Of a DNA stretch of 64,000 nt, positions 37,260-44,747 are shown one piece after another. A program made the translations under genes and the position numbers. Position 1 is the stretch's first letter, and each line of letters starts with the position of its first letter. This DNA comes from Prochlorococcus marinus str. MIT 9215 (GTDB lineage: Bacteria; Cyanobacteriota; Cyanobacteriia; PCC-6307; Cyanobiaceae), in contig NC_009840.1 in NCBI RefSeq assembly GCF_000018065.1, positions 1,054,001-1,118,000 of the forward strand. Reading direction: 5' to 3'. The notes under the pieces are model-generated. The model was not told the DNA's origin. It ran no database searches and saw only the letters and a list, made by a program, of their open reading frames with translations.

Positions 37260-37305
37260 GTGCTTTGGGAGCACTAGGTCGCAGGTTCGAATCCTGTCGC
37301 CCCGA
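37260..37305 (+). repeat. tRNA-Pro 3' half, copy c
   Basis: Exact 46-base copy. Preceded by atagtgccctactag (palindrome relic) and followed by the terminator gcaaggg...cccttgc plus T-run (37317-37343). Confidence 0.95.
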
Positions 37306-37370
37306 CTCTAGTAATAGCAAGGGAACCAAGCCCTTGCTTTTTTATTGTCTGAAGTGTCTCAAACGTACAA

Positions 37371-37394
37371 ATAGAGCTAGAAATAGAGCTAGTT
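37371..37394 (+). repeat. Arm-type repeats, left end of module 4
   Basis: Two atagagctag units with a 13-bp period. Confidence 0.8.
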
Positions 37395-37575
37395 TCTAAT
37401 TAGAACTGATTAGCTCTAAATTTGGTGCTCTATTTTTATATGTTTTATGAAAAACAAATCAAAGTCTAAATAATCAGAATGGATCGTATTTAATGCCATG
37501 ATGGATCAAAACAAAAGTATCCTCAATCGAGGAACTTACGTTAAAAATGGCAAGTTAAATTTTTTATTATATTTT

Positions 37576-38955
37576 TTACCAAAATTTAAATATGTTTTCT
37601 TTTTCTACGATATTTCCACAACTATTTGTATTTTCAGCTTTTCCTGGATTTTCGCTATTAAGAGATCTTAAAATATCCACGATTGAGATCGCAAAATTTA
37701 AGTTCTGAGCTCTACCTTCGTCTCCAGGTAAACTCCAAGTATTAACTCCAACTACCTCACCATTACTATTAACTAAAGGTCCACCACTATTACCAGGGCT
37801 TATAGCTGCATCTGTTTGTATGAGAGTAACGTAATATGGGACAACATCTTCTAAATCACTCGATGGTTGTCTTACAGCACTTACAATCCCTCTAGTAACT
37901 GTTCCTGCCAGGCCAAGAGGAGATCCAAGAGCAATTACATTTTGACCAGGTCTTGGATATTTACTAAAACAAAGTGGGAGCGCTTTTGAGTTTTTAATAT
38001 TATTTGCTTGTATTAATGCGAAATCAAGCTTTGAGTCTACATAAATAACTTCACCTTGATCTTTCAGACCATCATCTCCAGAGATAGTGAATTCTTTATC
38101 ACCACCGGCTACTACGTGCATATTAGTAACAATCAGTCCTTCATTATTAATAAAAAAACCACTCCCTAATCCTGAATCTCCCTCTAATTTGACTACTGAA
38201 GGAAGAGTCATAGATGCTATTTCCTCTACATCAAGTGTTTTTGAACTGATCGAGGCTCGAGCTATTTCATATTTAGGTTTGTTCCATTCTTTTGTATCTT
38301 TCTGGAATAATAGTTTTAAATTTTTTATTGTCTCTTCTCCAATAGGAATAAATTTATCTGCTAAACCACTATTTGGAATAGCCTTAATTTGCAAATTAAT
38401 TGATTCATTCTCACCCATATTCTTTATTCTTTTTGCAAATCCAGAGGGGAACTGAAATTCACCTCTACTTCCTCTTAATCTAAACCTCTTTTCTCCAACA
38501 AATATCTCTATAAAACCTGGAAAATCATAATATTTAGCACTCTCATAAGTACATGTCCAAAAACCACAACCACCCCAAGTCAATATTCTTCCTTCTAATT
38601 TATTGGTATTCCATTTCGTGACATAACTTTTAACTGCTCCAGTACTAAAATCAGAAACATAATCTCTGTCAAAAATTGTTAATTCATAAGAATTTCTTAG
38701 AGATGATTTGTATTTTATAATTTTGGACCAAGCAATCTTAGGATTTTTCTTTTTCCAATCAACATCTTTTTCATATTCAATAACTTCTAAACCTGTATCC
38801 TCATCAATAACTACATTTCGCAGGTATTTCTCAGTACATCTTTTTTTATTTTTGTGAACAGGAGAATCACAATTAATCTTTACGGCTAATACTTCTGGAA
38901 TATAAAAAGAACCTAACCCCAAAAGAATTACTATAGATATAAATTTTCTCATCAA
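37576..38955 (-). CDS. Exported trypsin-like serine protease (S1C/HtrA-type domain)
   Basis: 459 residues. Signal peptide (about 1-24), a unique N-terminal domain (25-245, with a Cys pair in GGCGFWTCTYES) and a chymotrypsin-fold protease domain with His280 (VTNMHVV), Asp311 (KLDFALIQ) and Ser390 (SPGNSGGPLVN). LGSPLGLAGTVTRGIVSAV is typical of HtrA. There is no PDZ domain at the C-terminus. Probably periplasmic or extracellular. Sole gene of its module. Confidence 0.85.
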   Translation of the reverse strand: MMRKFISIVILLGLGSFYIPEVLAVKINCDSPVHKNKKRCTEKYLRNVVIDEDTGLEVIEYEKDVDWKKKNPKIAWSKIIKYKSSLRNSYELTIFDRDYVSDFSTGAVKSYVTKWNTNKLEGRILTWGGCGFWTCTYESAKYYDFPGFIEIFVGEKRFRLRGSRGEFQFPSGFAKRIKNMGENESINLQIKAIPNSGLADKFIPIGEETIKNLKLLFQKDTKEWNKPKYEIARASISSKTLDVEEIASMTLPSVVKLEGDSGLGSGFFINNEGLIVTNMHVVAGGDKEFTISGDDGLKDQGEVIYVDSKLDFALIQANNIKNSKALPLCFSKYPRPGQNVIALGSPLGLAGTVTRGIVSAVRQPSSDLEDVVPYYVTLIQTDAAISPGNSGGPLVNSNGEVVGVNTWSLPGDEGRAQNLNFAISIVDILRSLNSENPGKAENTNSCGNIVEKENIFKFW

Positions 38956-39053
38956 TTGGATTTTTCTTTCTATTGATATTATCTGTATTTAATTTAATTG
39001 TCCCTCTTTTGTTAAGAGGAGATTAATCAGACAAAAAGTCAATTTAGAAAATT

Positions 39054-39087
39054 TAGCTAGGAGTAGAGCTAGGAGTAGAGCTAGTAA
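39054..39087 (+). repeat. Arm-type repeats, right end of module 4
   Basis: Three tagctag-type units (gagctaggagta repeated, 12-bp period). Confidence 0.8.
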
Positions 39088-39209
39088 ATAATTAACTCTA
39101 ATTAAAACTAATCAAAACCATCAAAATCTTGTCTCAAATCACCTACAAAACCCTAGTATCCCTTGAGAAAATAACTAGAGTCTTATCTATTTCTCAAAAG
39201 TTAGCACTA

Positions 39210-39255
39210 GTGCTTTGGGAGCACTAGGCCGCAGTTTTGAATCCTGTCGCCCCGA
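39210..39255 (+). repeat. tRNA-Pro 3' half, copy d (mutated)
   Basis: As copy b but with aggcc and gttttg changes in the T-arm, so it could not fold as tRNA. Terminator agcgagtt...actcgct at 39279-39299 plus T-run. Confidence 0.9.
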
Positions 39256-39330
39256 CCATTTAAAAACCAATTCATACTAGCGAGTTACCCAGACTCGCTT
39301 TTTTATTGCAAAAATATGACCATTCGAAAT

Positions 39331-39350
39331 GTGGTCAAAAAGTGTTCAAG
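39331..39350 (+). repeat. Arm-type repeats, left end of module 5
   Basis: gtggtcaaaaa followed by gtgttcaag, 11-bp period, 76 bases after copy d. Confidence 0.75.
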
Positions 39351-39423
39351 AATTTATTTTTTTATTTATTTAAATTTTTTTAACAAACGTAAGTAATCCT
39401 TTATTTAATATTAAATATCCATA

Positions 39424-41178
39424 TTACTCAAGTAATTTATTTCTGATATCCTCTTCTCTTTTCGCATTTTTAACAATTATTTTTTGTTCCTTATTTAATT
39501 CTTTTATAGGTACTTTAGAGATTTTTAAATTATTATCATCATCCATGCTTACTAAACAATTAAATTTAAATAAGGGGTCAAGTAATGGGAAATCACTTCT
39601 TTGATGTGCCCCCCTACTCTCATTTCTTTGTAATGCCGAAACAATTGTGGCTTTTGCACTAAACAAAGAAGATTGTAAATCAAAAACCAATGCGAGATCT
39701 TCGCAATTATATTGATCGATTCTTACATCAACATCACTAAGTTTTGTTTTAATACTTTCAATTTTTGATAACCCCTCTAAAAGTAATGCTTCATTTTTAA
39801 TCACCCCACAATATTTCCACATTATTAATCTCAATTCATTTTGAAGAGGCCTCACTAATTCATTACCATTTTTAATAAACTTATTAATATTTTCATGGGC
39901 AATGGCGATGGCTTTATTTGATCTCATTTGCTGATCTATATTTTTTGAATATTTTGAAGCTGCAATACCAGCACGTCTCCCAAAAATAAGAATTTCTGCA
40001 AGAGAATTACCACCCAAACGATTAGCTCCATGAAGTCCTCCTGCAACTTCACCAGCTGCAAAAAGGCCCTCTACAGAAGTACTTAAATTCCCTGGATTAA
40101 CTAAAATTCCACCCATAGAGTAGTGAGCAGTTGGTGCAACTTCCATTGGTGATTTTGAAATATCAAGCATTTGGGCTTCAAGAAATTGTCTATATATAGT
40201 TGGCAGTTTTTCAATAATGAACTCTTTACTTTTATGGCTTATATCAAGAAAAACACCCCCATTTTTTGTTCCTCTGCCTTCAATTATTTCTGTGTAGTTA
40301 GCAATTGCTACTCTATCTCTTGTAGATAATTCCATCCTTATCGGATCATATTCTTTCATAAATCTTTCGCCTTTATTATTTATTAACTTTCCACCCTCAC
40401 CTCTTACCGCTTCTGTAACCAAAGTTCCCTCAATATCTTCGGGTAAGACCATTCCAGAAGGGTGGAATTGTACCATTTCCATATCTATCAATTCACATCC
40501 ACCTTTTAGACTTAAATAATAACCATCACCTGTATTTTCATTTTTTCTAGATGAACTTTTTTTCCATAATCTTGTATGCCCTCCTGTACATAAAATAACT
40601 GCATCTGCTAAGTGCACAGTCCTCTCTGAAGTAGACAAATCAAATGACATTGCTCCAAAGCAGGTATTTTCTCTAATCAATAATTCAGTTACATATTGAT
40701 TGTCATAAATAGGAATCTTTAAATCATCTGATTTTTTTAAGAGAGTTTTTAAAATTGATAATCCAGTAAAATCACCTGAATAACAAGTTCTGCGATATTT
40801 ATGCGCACCAAAAAATCTTTGATCGAGTTCACCATTTTTTAATTTTGCAAAGTTAGCCCCCCATTTATCTATTTCTTTTACTAGTGATGGTGATTCTTTA
40901 GCCATTATTTCAACCTTTAAAGGATCACCAATGCCATAACCCTCTAAATAAGTATCAATAAAATGCTGTTCCCATGAATCTTCTTTATCTAAGTTGCCTA
41001 AAGCAGCATTTATGCCTCCTGCTGCTAAGACGGTATGTGCATCTGTTTTCGGTCTTTTTCCTAAAATACATACATCCAGACCAGATTTTTTAATTTCAAT
41101 AGCAGATCTTAAACCAGCTCCACCGCACCCAATCACGAGAACATTTGATATCTGAATGAGATGTTCTTTAAGAGGCAA
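39424..41178 (-). CDS. Succinate dehydrogenase/fumarate reductase-type flavoprotein (SdhA-like)
   Basis: 584 residues. FAD fold VLVIGCGGAGLRSAIE (about 13-28) and TDAHTVLAAGGINAAL with His48 at the covalent-FAD position. Substrate-site motifs FHPSGMVLPE, TEAVRGEGG and HYSMGGI; FAD motif GEVAGGLHGANRLGGNSL; C-terminal SRGAHQRSDFPLLD as in SdhA/FrdA. It resembles SdhA more than L-aspartate oxidase because of the His and the C-terminal domain. No iron-sulfur (SdhB) gene is in the window. It is the only gene of its module. Confidence 0.85.
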   Translation of the reverse strand: MPLKEHLIQISNVLVIGCGGAGLRSAIEIKKSGLDVCILGKRPKTDAHTVLAAGGINAALGNLDKEDSWEQHFIDTYLEGYGIGDPLKVEIMAKESPSLVKEIDKWGANFAKLKNGELDQRFFGAHKYRRTCYSGDFTGLSILKTLLKKSDDLKIPIYDNQYVTELLIRENTCFGAMSFDLSTSERTVHLADAVILCTGGHTRLWKKSSSRKNENTGDGYYLSLKGGCELIDMEMVQFHPSGMVLPEDIEGTLVTEAVRGEGGKLINNKGERFMKEYDPIRMELSTRDRVAIANYTEIIEGRGTKNGGVFLDISHKSKEFIIEKLPTIYRQFLEAQMLDISKSPMEVAPTAHYSMGGILVNPGNLSTSVEGLFAAGEVAGGLHGANRLGGNSLAEILIFGRRAGIAASKYSKNIDQQMRSNKAIAIAHENINKFIKNGNELVRPLQNELRLIMWKYCGVIKNEALLLEGLSKIESIKTKLSDVDVRIDQYNCEDLALVFDLQSSLFSAKATIVSALQRNESRGAHQRSDFPLLDPLFKFNCLVSMDDDNNLKISKVPIKELNKEQKIIVKNAKREEDIRNKLLE

Positions 41179-41250
41179 TTTTAGGTTAGTTTAGTAATTT
41201 AATTTTAACTCTTTGTTTTCGAAAGATATAAATAATTTTAATATTCTAAA

Positions 41251-41273
41251 TGTGGTCAAATAGTGGTCAAATG
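41251..41273 (+). repeat. Arm-type repeats, right end of module 5
   Basis: gtggtcaaata and gtggtcaaatg, ending 88 bases before copy e. Confidence 0.88.
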
Positions 41274-41360
41274 TTGCTTAATTTGTCTAGACAAACTCCG
41301 CATAACTAAGCATAAAATTAGCTATAGCTTGAAAAACTAGTGCTGTACTAGATCTATTAA

Positions 41361-41406
41361 GTGCTTTGGGAGCACTAGGTCATAGGTACGAATCCTGTCG
41401 CCCCGA
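41361..41406 (+). repeat. tRNA-Pro 3' half, copy e
   Basis: 46-base copy with two changes (aggtcataggtacg). The ctagtgctgtactag palindrome at 41337-41351 precedes it. No terminator hairpin of the usual type follows. Confidence 0.92.
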
Positions 41407-41616
41407 TTTGAGTCTCAGCGATTAGATATTTTCTCTGAGTATGATTTGCGTGTAATCACCTGTCTCACTAAATTATTTTTTACACACTACCTTATGTGTC
41501 GGCATTGAAATATAAGAGCACCTAAATTACTATTGACTCAAGGGAAACCCCCTAGCTGGACAATGTGCGATAAAAAGGTGACGTTGCAGCCCTAGCTCTG
41601 TTTTTTTTAAGAATCT

Positions 41617-41689
41617 ATCGGTTTTTACGATTCGGTTTTGATGTGTAAACCGAAGTTCGGTGTATTTGCCCTATATAATCATTCGGTTT
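41617..41689 (+). promoter_or_regulatory. Promoter with repeated operator-like palindrome
   Basis: ttcggttt (41631-41638) and aaaccgaa (41647-41654) form a perfect inverted repeat. Further copies are atcggttt (41617-41624) and ttcggttt (41682-41689). TATAAT (about 41672-41677) lies between the last two. It drives the gene at 41752; a dimeric repressor site is inferred. The rest of 41407-41616 shows nothing clear. Confidence 0.55.
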
Positions 41690-41751
41690 GCGACATTACA
41701 AACATTACTTATTCAGATAAAGATAGGTATGTACTTATTCAGAGGTAAACA

Positions 41752-41991
41752 ATGTATTCAATGTTTGATCTATTCTTTGATACTCCTGCATATAGACCCG
41801 TATATGTAATCTCTGATAGTGAGATGAAGGAGTTACAAAGAACACAAAATCAAGATGAACTTGAGGAAATTCGTCATCAAAAGAAAAGACTTGAAGAAGC
41901 ATACAAAGCTCAAGTTAAACATCTTAATGAAAGAGAAAAAGAGTTAAGAGCTGAACTAAAATCTATTGAACCCGCTAAGAAAAAAGTTTAG
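41752..41991 (+). CDS. Small coiled-coil protein
   Basis: 79 residues. N-terminal MYSMFDLFFDTPAYRPVYVI then an unbroken charged coiled coil (about 27-75: ELEEIRHQKKRLEEAYKAQV and onward). Flanked by an operator-rich promoter and a strong terminator, so it is a monocistronic regulated unit. Size and style resemble small cyanophage proteins; no family assigned. Confidence 0.65.
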   Translation: MYSMFDLFFDTPAYRPVYVISDSEMKELQRTQNQDELEEIRHQKKRLEEAYKAQVKHLNEREKELRAELKSIEPAKKKV

Positions 41992-42009
41992 ATTTTGATT
42001 TTTTTATTG

Positions 42010-42034
42010 AAAAGAGGGTTTATCCCTCTTTTTT
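42010..42034 (+). terminator. Rho-independent terminator
   Basis: aaaagaggg-tttat-ccctcttt followed by a T-run, just after the coiled-coil gene. Confidence 0.88.
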
Positions 42035-42053
42035 TTATTACAGTAAAAAATAT

Positions 42054-42236
42054 TTACCACCACATACCGAGATTAAATTTTTTTGCATCTCTATTACATG
42101 TAAGCTCACACTCGCTTAACTCTTTGACTGAGAGAGCCTCAAGAATTCTTGCCATATCAATAGAAGATAGTTCTCCATTAACGTTCCACTTAAGTGTAGT
42201 TTTACTTTGAGGTGTGCTTTTTGTTTTCTTCATCAT
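42054..42236 (-). CDS. Hypothetical 60-residue protein
   Basis: Basic N-terminus (MMKKTKSTPQSKTTLK), then WNVNGELSSIDMARILEALS and a Cys pair (CELTC). Composition looks protein-like and a possible promoter lies upstream. Convergent with the coiled-coil gene. No family recognised. Confidence 0.45.
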   Translation of the reverse strand: MMKKTKSTPQSKTTLKWNVNGELSSIDMARILEALSVKELSECELTCNRDAKKFNLGMWW

Positions 42237-42394
42237 GACTTTTTATGGTCCGGGATAATTAAATATCATGATTATTTAAAATTCACAAATAAAATGTGAA
42301 GTTTTTATAAGTTAACGAATTAAATTTATTTATTAAACATCTAGAAATTTAAGTGGCGGTGCAAGTAATAAACATAAGCATTTCATTCAGAAAT

Positions 42395-42961
42395 TTAAAT
42401 TGAAGTTCCTTTTTTTCGATATGGAAAAAGTTCATTTTCTGGGAAAATTTCCTTTAAATTTTCTGGGAAGAAAAACTCCAATTTTCTCCCCAAATTACCT
42501 TCATAAAATTTGTTGGGAACTTTAAAAGTATCTCTTACTAATTGAACATTTATTTTTTCCTTTTTACCTGCCTCATTTACTCTTAATAAGACTAACTTAA
42601 TTGGCTTATCTTTTGGTCCTTTTATGAGAGAAACTGCTTCTGTTATACCCATTCCTCTGGTAGATTTCCCATCTATTTTGATAATTACATCATTTGGTTG
42701 AATGTCAGCGGAGGCGGCAGGAGAATCATTTATTACAGATTGAATAGTTAATTCAGCAGTATCACTATTAAGGGAAAGCCTTATTCCTATCCCAGATATT
42801 TCTTTATCTTTTTTGCGAGAAAAATTTATATTAGTATTCACGCAACCTGCATAATCTCGTGCTTCTAAACATTTTTCATGTAATTCATCAGATATTTCAG
42901 CATGAACAGCCGTAGGTAAAGCGATAGCAGCTAATAAAGGTATTAAAAATCTTTTTCTCAT
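42395..42961 (-). CDS. Exported PDZ-domain protein
   Basis: 188 residues. Signal peptide MRKRFLIPLLAAIALPTAVHA (1-21), a short Cys-containing linker (CLEARDYAGCVN) and a PDZ domain (about 55-140: GIGIRLSLNSDTAELTIQSV, PAASADIQPNDVIIKIDGKS). The PDZ resembles those of C-terminal processing proteases, but no protease domain is present. The promoter-like motif ending about 12 bases upstream is shared with other island genes. Confidence 0.8.
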   Translation of the reverse strand: MRKRFLIPLLAAIALPTAVHAEISDELHEKCLEARDYAGCVNTNINFSRKKDKEISGIGIRLSLNSDTAELTIQSVINDSPAASADIQPNDVIIKIDGKSTRGMGITEAVSLIKGPKDKPIKLVLLRVNEAGKKEKINVQLVRDTFKVPNKFYEGNLGRKLEFFFPENLKEIFPENELFPYRKKGTSI

Positions 42962-42972
42962 TAAAAAGGATC

Positions 42973-43004
42973 TAATTGCCCCTTATTGTAGATCGACTGT
43001 CAAT
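42973..43004 (-). promoter_or_regulatory. Recurrent promoter-like motif, copy 1
   Basis: In the transcript direction: TTGACAGTCGATCTACAATA then AGGGGCAATTAG, just upstream of the PDZ gene. Confidence 0.6.
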
Positions 43005-43005
43005 A

Positions 43006-43869
43006 TTATTTTTTAGGTCTTGTTAATACATAATTAATCCAAGCAACCATGCCAACTATTGCTATGCCTCCACTTACCCCGCTACTCATATTTGCAAAGA
43101 AAAGAGCAAATTGTCTGAAGGGGTATATAAAAACAAAGCTATAAAATATAAAGGCTAAAAATAAATATCCTAGGTAAAGTGCCAACATTAATGGAAAAGA
43201 TAAAATATCTAAAATTGAAACCTTTTCAGTAAATGGGCCTTTATTTATAAACCCAGTTCGTTTCCAATATCCTCTTGTTAACTTAAGATATCCTCGCCAA
43301 AGTGCTGCTCCAAACCAATTTATACAATCAGCAATAGTTTCTAAAGGAGTTATTTTTAATCTTTGTACTTTTTTATCTATATCGACTTCATTTGAGAGTT
43401 TATTTTCCTTAAGACATTGACAAAAAAAATCAGCAATCTGTTCAGGAAGATAAAAAGTTGCGGCTGCCTCGGCTTCTAATGACAATATAATTCTTGATGG
43501 ATCTAAACCTGATTCTTTATAAGTCTCAGTCAATTTATTTGCATCTATCCCACTAGTATTAATGAAATCTTCAAATTCTTTCTTCCAAGGATAAAAAGTT
43601 CTTGATTTTGTATCATCATATTTCCACATTTTGCAATGTTGAAGTGCATTCCAACTTAGGAGTTTTAGAACATGAACAGAAGGTTTATCTTCTGCAAAGA
43701 TAATTTTTCTTTCATCTAAAAGATAAACTCCTTCTTCGTGACTGGAACACTGCTTCTCATCAAAATCTATTGAAATGCCAGCTTTATCTAAGGTCTTTAA
43801 TAGATATTCAACTCCTTCATATCTTGAGTCTTCATATATTGAATCTTTATTATTTAGAGAGCTTTTCAT
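43006..43869 (-). CDS. Membrane-anchored protein, unknown function
   Basis: 287 residues. The N-terminal soluble domain (about 1-200) has VLKLLSWNALQHCKMW and SLEAEAAATFYLPEQIADFF, helix patterns reminiscent of zincin-like domains but without an HExxH. Two to three hydrophobic helices follow (about 220-280). It begins directly after the stop of the 75-residue gene upstream, so it is cotranscribed. Confidence 0.6.
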   Translation of the reverse strand: MKSSLNNKDSIYEDSRYEGVEYLLKTLDKAGISIDFDEKQCSSHEEGVYLLDERKIIFAEDKPSVHVLKLLSWNALQHCKMWKYDDTKSRTFYPWKKEFEDFINTSGIDANKLTETYKESGLDPSRIILSLEAEAAATFYLPEQIADFFCQCLKENKLSNEVDIDKKVQRLKITPLETIADCINWFGAALWRGYLKLTRGYWKRTGFINKGPFTEKVSILDILSFPLMLALYLGYLFLAFIFYSFVFIYPFRQFALFFANMSSGVSGGIAIVGMVAWINYVLTRPKK

Positions 43870-44097
43870 TTAGTTCCAGCCATAACAATATTTCTTTCTA
43901 ATTTCTAAATCTGAAGCAATACAAGTTTCAAATGCTCTTTTAACAAAGAACTTTTTTTCTTTTTTACTTAATTTTCTAAAGCTACATTTTGTGCCTACGG
44001 TACTAGGAAAATAAGAATACTTATCATTAGGTTTCTCTGGAAAAAGAAAAGTTTCAGGAAATTTATATTTTTCATCTCCATAATCTTCAAATTTCAT
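43870..44097 (-). CDS. Hypothetical 75-residue protein
   Basis: Charged protein with Phe/Tyr/Pro-rich start (KYKFPETFLFPEKPNDKYSY) and two or three Cys (KCSF, TCIASD, KYCYGWN). Directly abuts the membrane protein gene downstream. No family recognised. Confidence 0.5.
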   Translation of the reverse strand: MKFEDYGDEKYKFPETFLFPEKPNDKYSYFPSTVGTKCSFRKLSKKEKKFFVKRAFETCIASDLEIRKKYCYGWN

Positions 44098-44133
44098 AAC
44101 TCTGCCAGCTTTAAATGAAATTAAATGTTTTGG

Positions 44134-44250
44134 TTAATTATCTGCACAGCGTACTTCTATCCCTTCATTAAAAAATGGATAAATATATATACCTGCATTA
44201 GCTGAAGAAATAAAACCTAATAAAAACGGCGCAATTAGTAAGCGTTTCAT
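44134..44250 (-). CDS. Tiny exported peptide
   Basis: 38 residues. Signal-peptide-like MKRLLIAPFLLGFISSANA then GIYIYPFFNEGIEVRCADN. Its ATG overlaps the stop of the upstream gene (ATGA), indicating translational coupling. A remnant of a similar signal sequence (MKRLLIAA) occurs at 51902. Confidence 0.55.
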   Translation of the reverse strand: MKRLLIAPFLLGFISSANAGIYIYPFFNEGIEVRCADN

Positions 44251-44561
44251 TTATTTTTAAAGTTATTGTTCGTTTGGCTGCAAATAAGTATTGCTCCCAT
44301 ACCATCTTTATTAACAGGTTTCATTCCATAAAAAGAAACTATTTGTTTACCTTTTTTTTTGTAATTTTTGTCGTACCAGTTTTTGATTGATTGATCTTTT
44401 ATCCCTCCACTCCTCAATAGAAGATATTCAAATTCATTGCACAAATATTTTAGTCTTGATTCTTTTGCCATTGGGGCAAGATTAAAAGCTACTGAAAATG
44501 TACCAATAACTAAAAGAACATTTGTAGCTAATCTAATGTTTGGCCTGAAATTATTTCTCAT
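44247..44561 (-). CDS. Hypothetical membrane-anchored protein
   Basis: 104 residues with one hydrophobic segment (about 10-30), followed by a basic domain containing LKYLCNEFEYLLLRSGGIKD and GAILICSQTNN. Overlaps its neighbours by a few bases on each side, as expected in a compact operon. Confidence 0.55.
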   Translation of the reverse strand: MRNNFRPNIRLATNVLLVIGTFSVAFNLAPMAKESRLKYLCNEFEYLLLRSGGIKDQSIKNWYDKNYKKKGKQIVSFYGMKPVNKDGMGAILICSQTNNNFKNK

Positions 44562-44700
44562 CTAAATAGGAATAGGGGTCAGGATCAATAAAAATTATTG
44601 AATCATTAGTTTCTTTTTCAGTTTTTATAGTTTCATTGTGATGTAACCAAGGATCTCCGCCTTTAAGGATAAAAACTAATCTACGAAGAAATCCTTTCAC
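44551..44700 (-). CDS. Hypothetical 49-residue protein
   Basis: GTG start. VKGFLRRLVFILKGGDPWLH then an acidic tail IIFIDPDPYSYLDEK. Overlaps the next gene start by 11 bases. Preceded by the recurrent promoter-like motif. Moderate support. Confidence 0.45.
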   Translation of the reverse strand: MKGFLRRLVFILKGGDPWLHHNETIKTEKETNDSIIFIDPDPYSYLDEK

Positions 44701-44713
44701 AAAACAAAATATC

Positions 44714-44745
44714 TAATTTCTCCTTATTTTAGATCGACTGTCAAT
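44714..44745 (-). promoter_or_regulatory. Recurrent promoter-like motif, copy 2
   Basis: TTGACAGTCGATCTAAAATA then AGGAGAAATTAG in transcript direction, 14 bases before the 49-residue gene. Lies directly after the integrase stop. Confidence 0.6.
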
Positions 44746-44747
44746 AA

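Larger units (their letters stand above)
36606..37305. mobile_element. Module 3: single acidic-protein cargo (about 0.7 kb)
   Basis: The smallest module, between copies b and c. Repeats gccaacaaata at the left end (36682-36703) and gccaacaattc/gccaacaaata at the right end (37140-37172). Confidence 0.85.
37306..39255. mobile_element. Module 4: serine-protease cargo
   Basis: Between copies c and d. Repeat family here is agagctag (37371-37394; 39054-39087), unlike the CAAA-type units of the other modules, yet matched at both ends. Left block 66 bases from copy c; right block about 122 bases before copy d. Confidence 0.78.
39256..41406. mobile_element. Module 5: SdhA-like flavoprotein cargo
   Basis: Between copies d and e. 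gtggtcaaa-type repeats at 39331-39350 (left) and 41251-41273 (right). Confidence 0.82.

Noticed and set aside
37187-37399. 70-residue plus-strand ORF across the module 3/4 junction
   Set aside because: It spans tRNA half c, the terminator and arm repeats, so it is not a gene.
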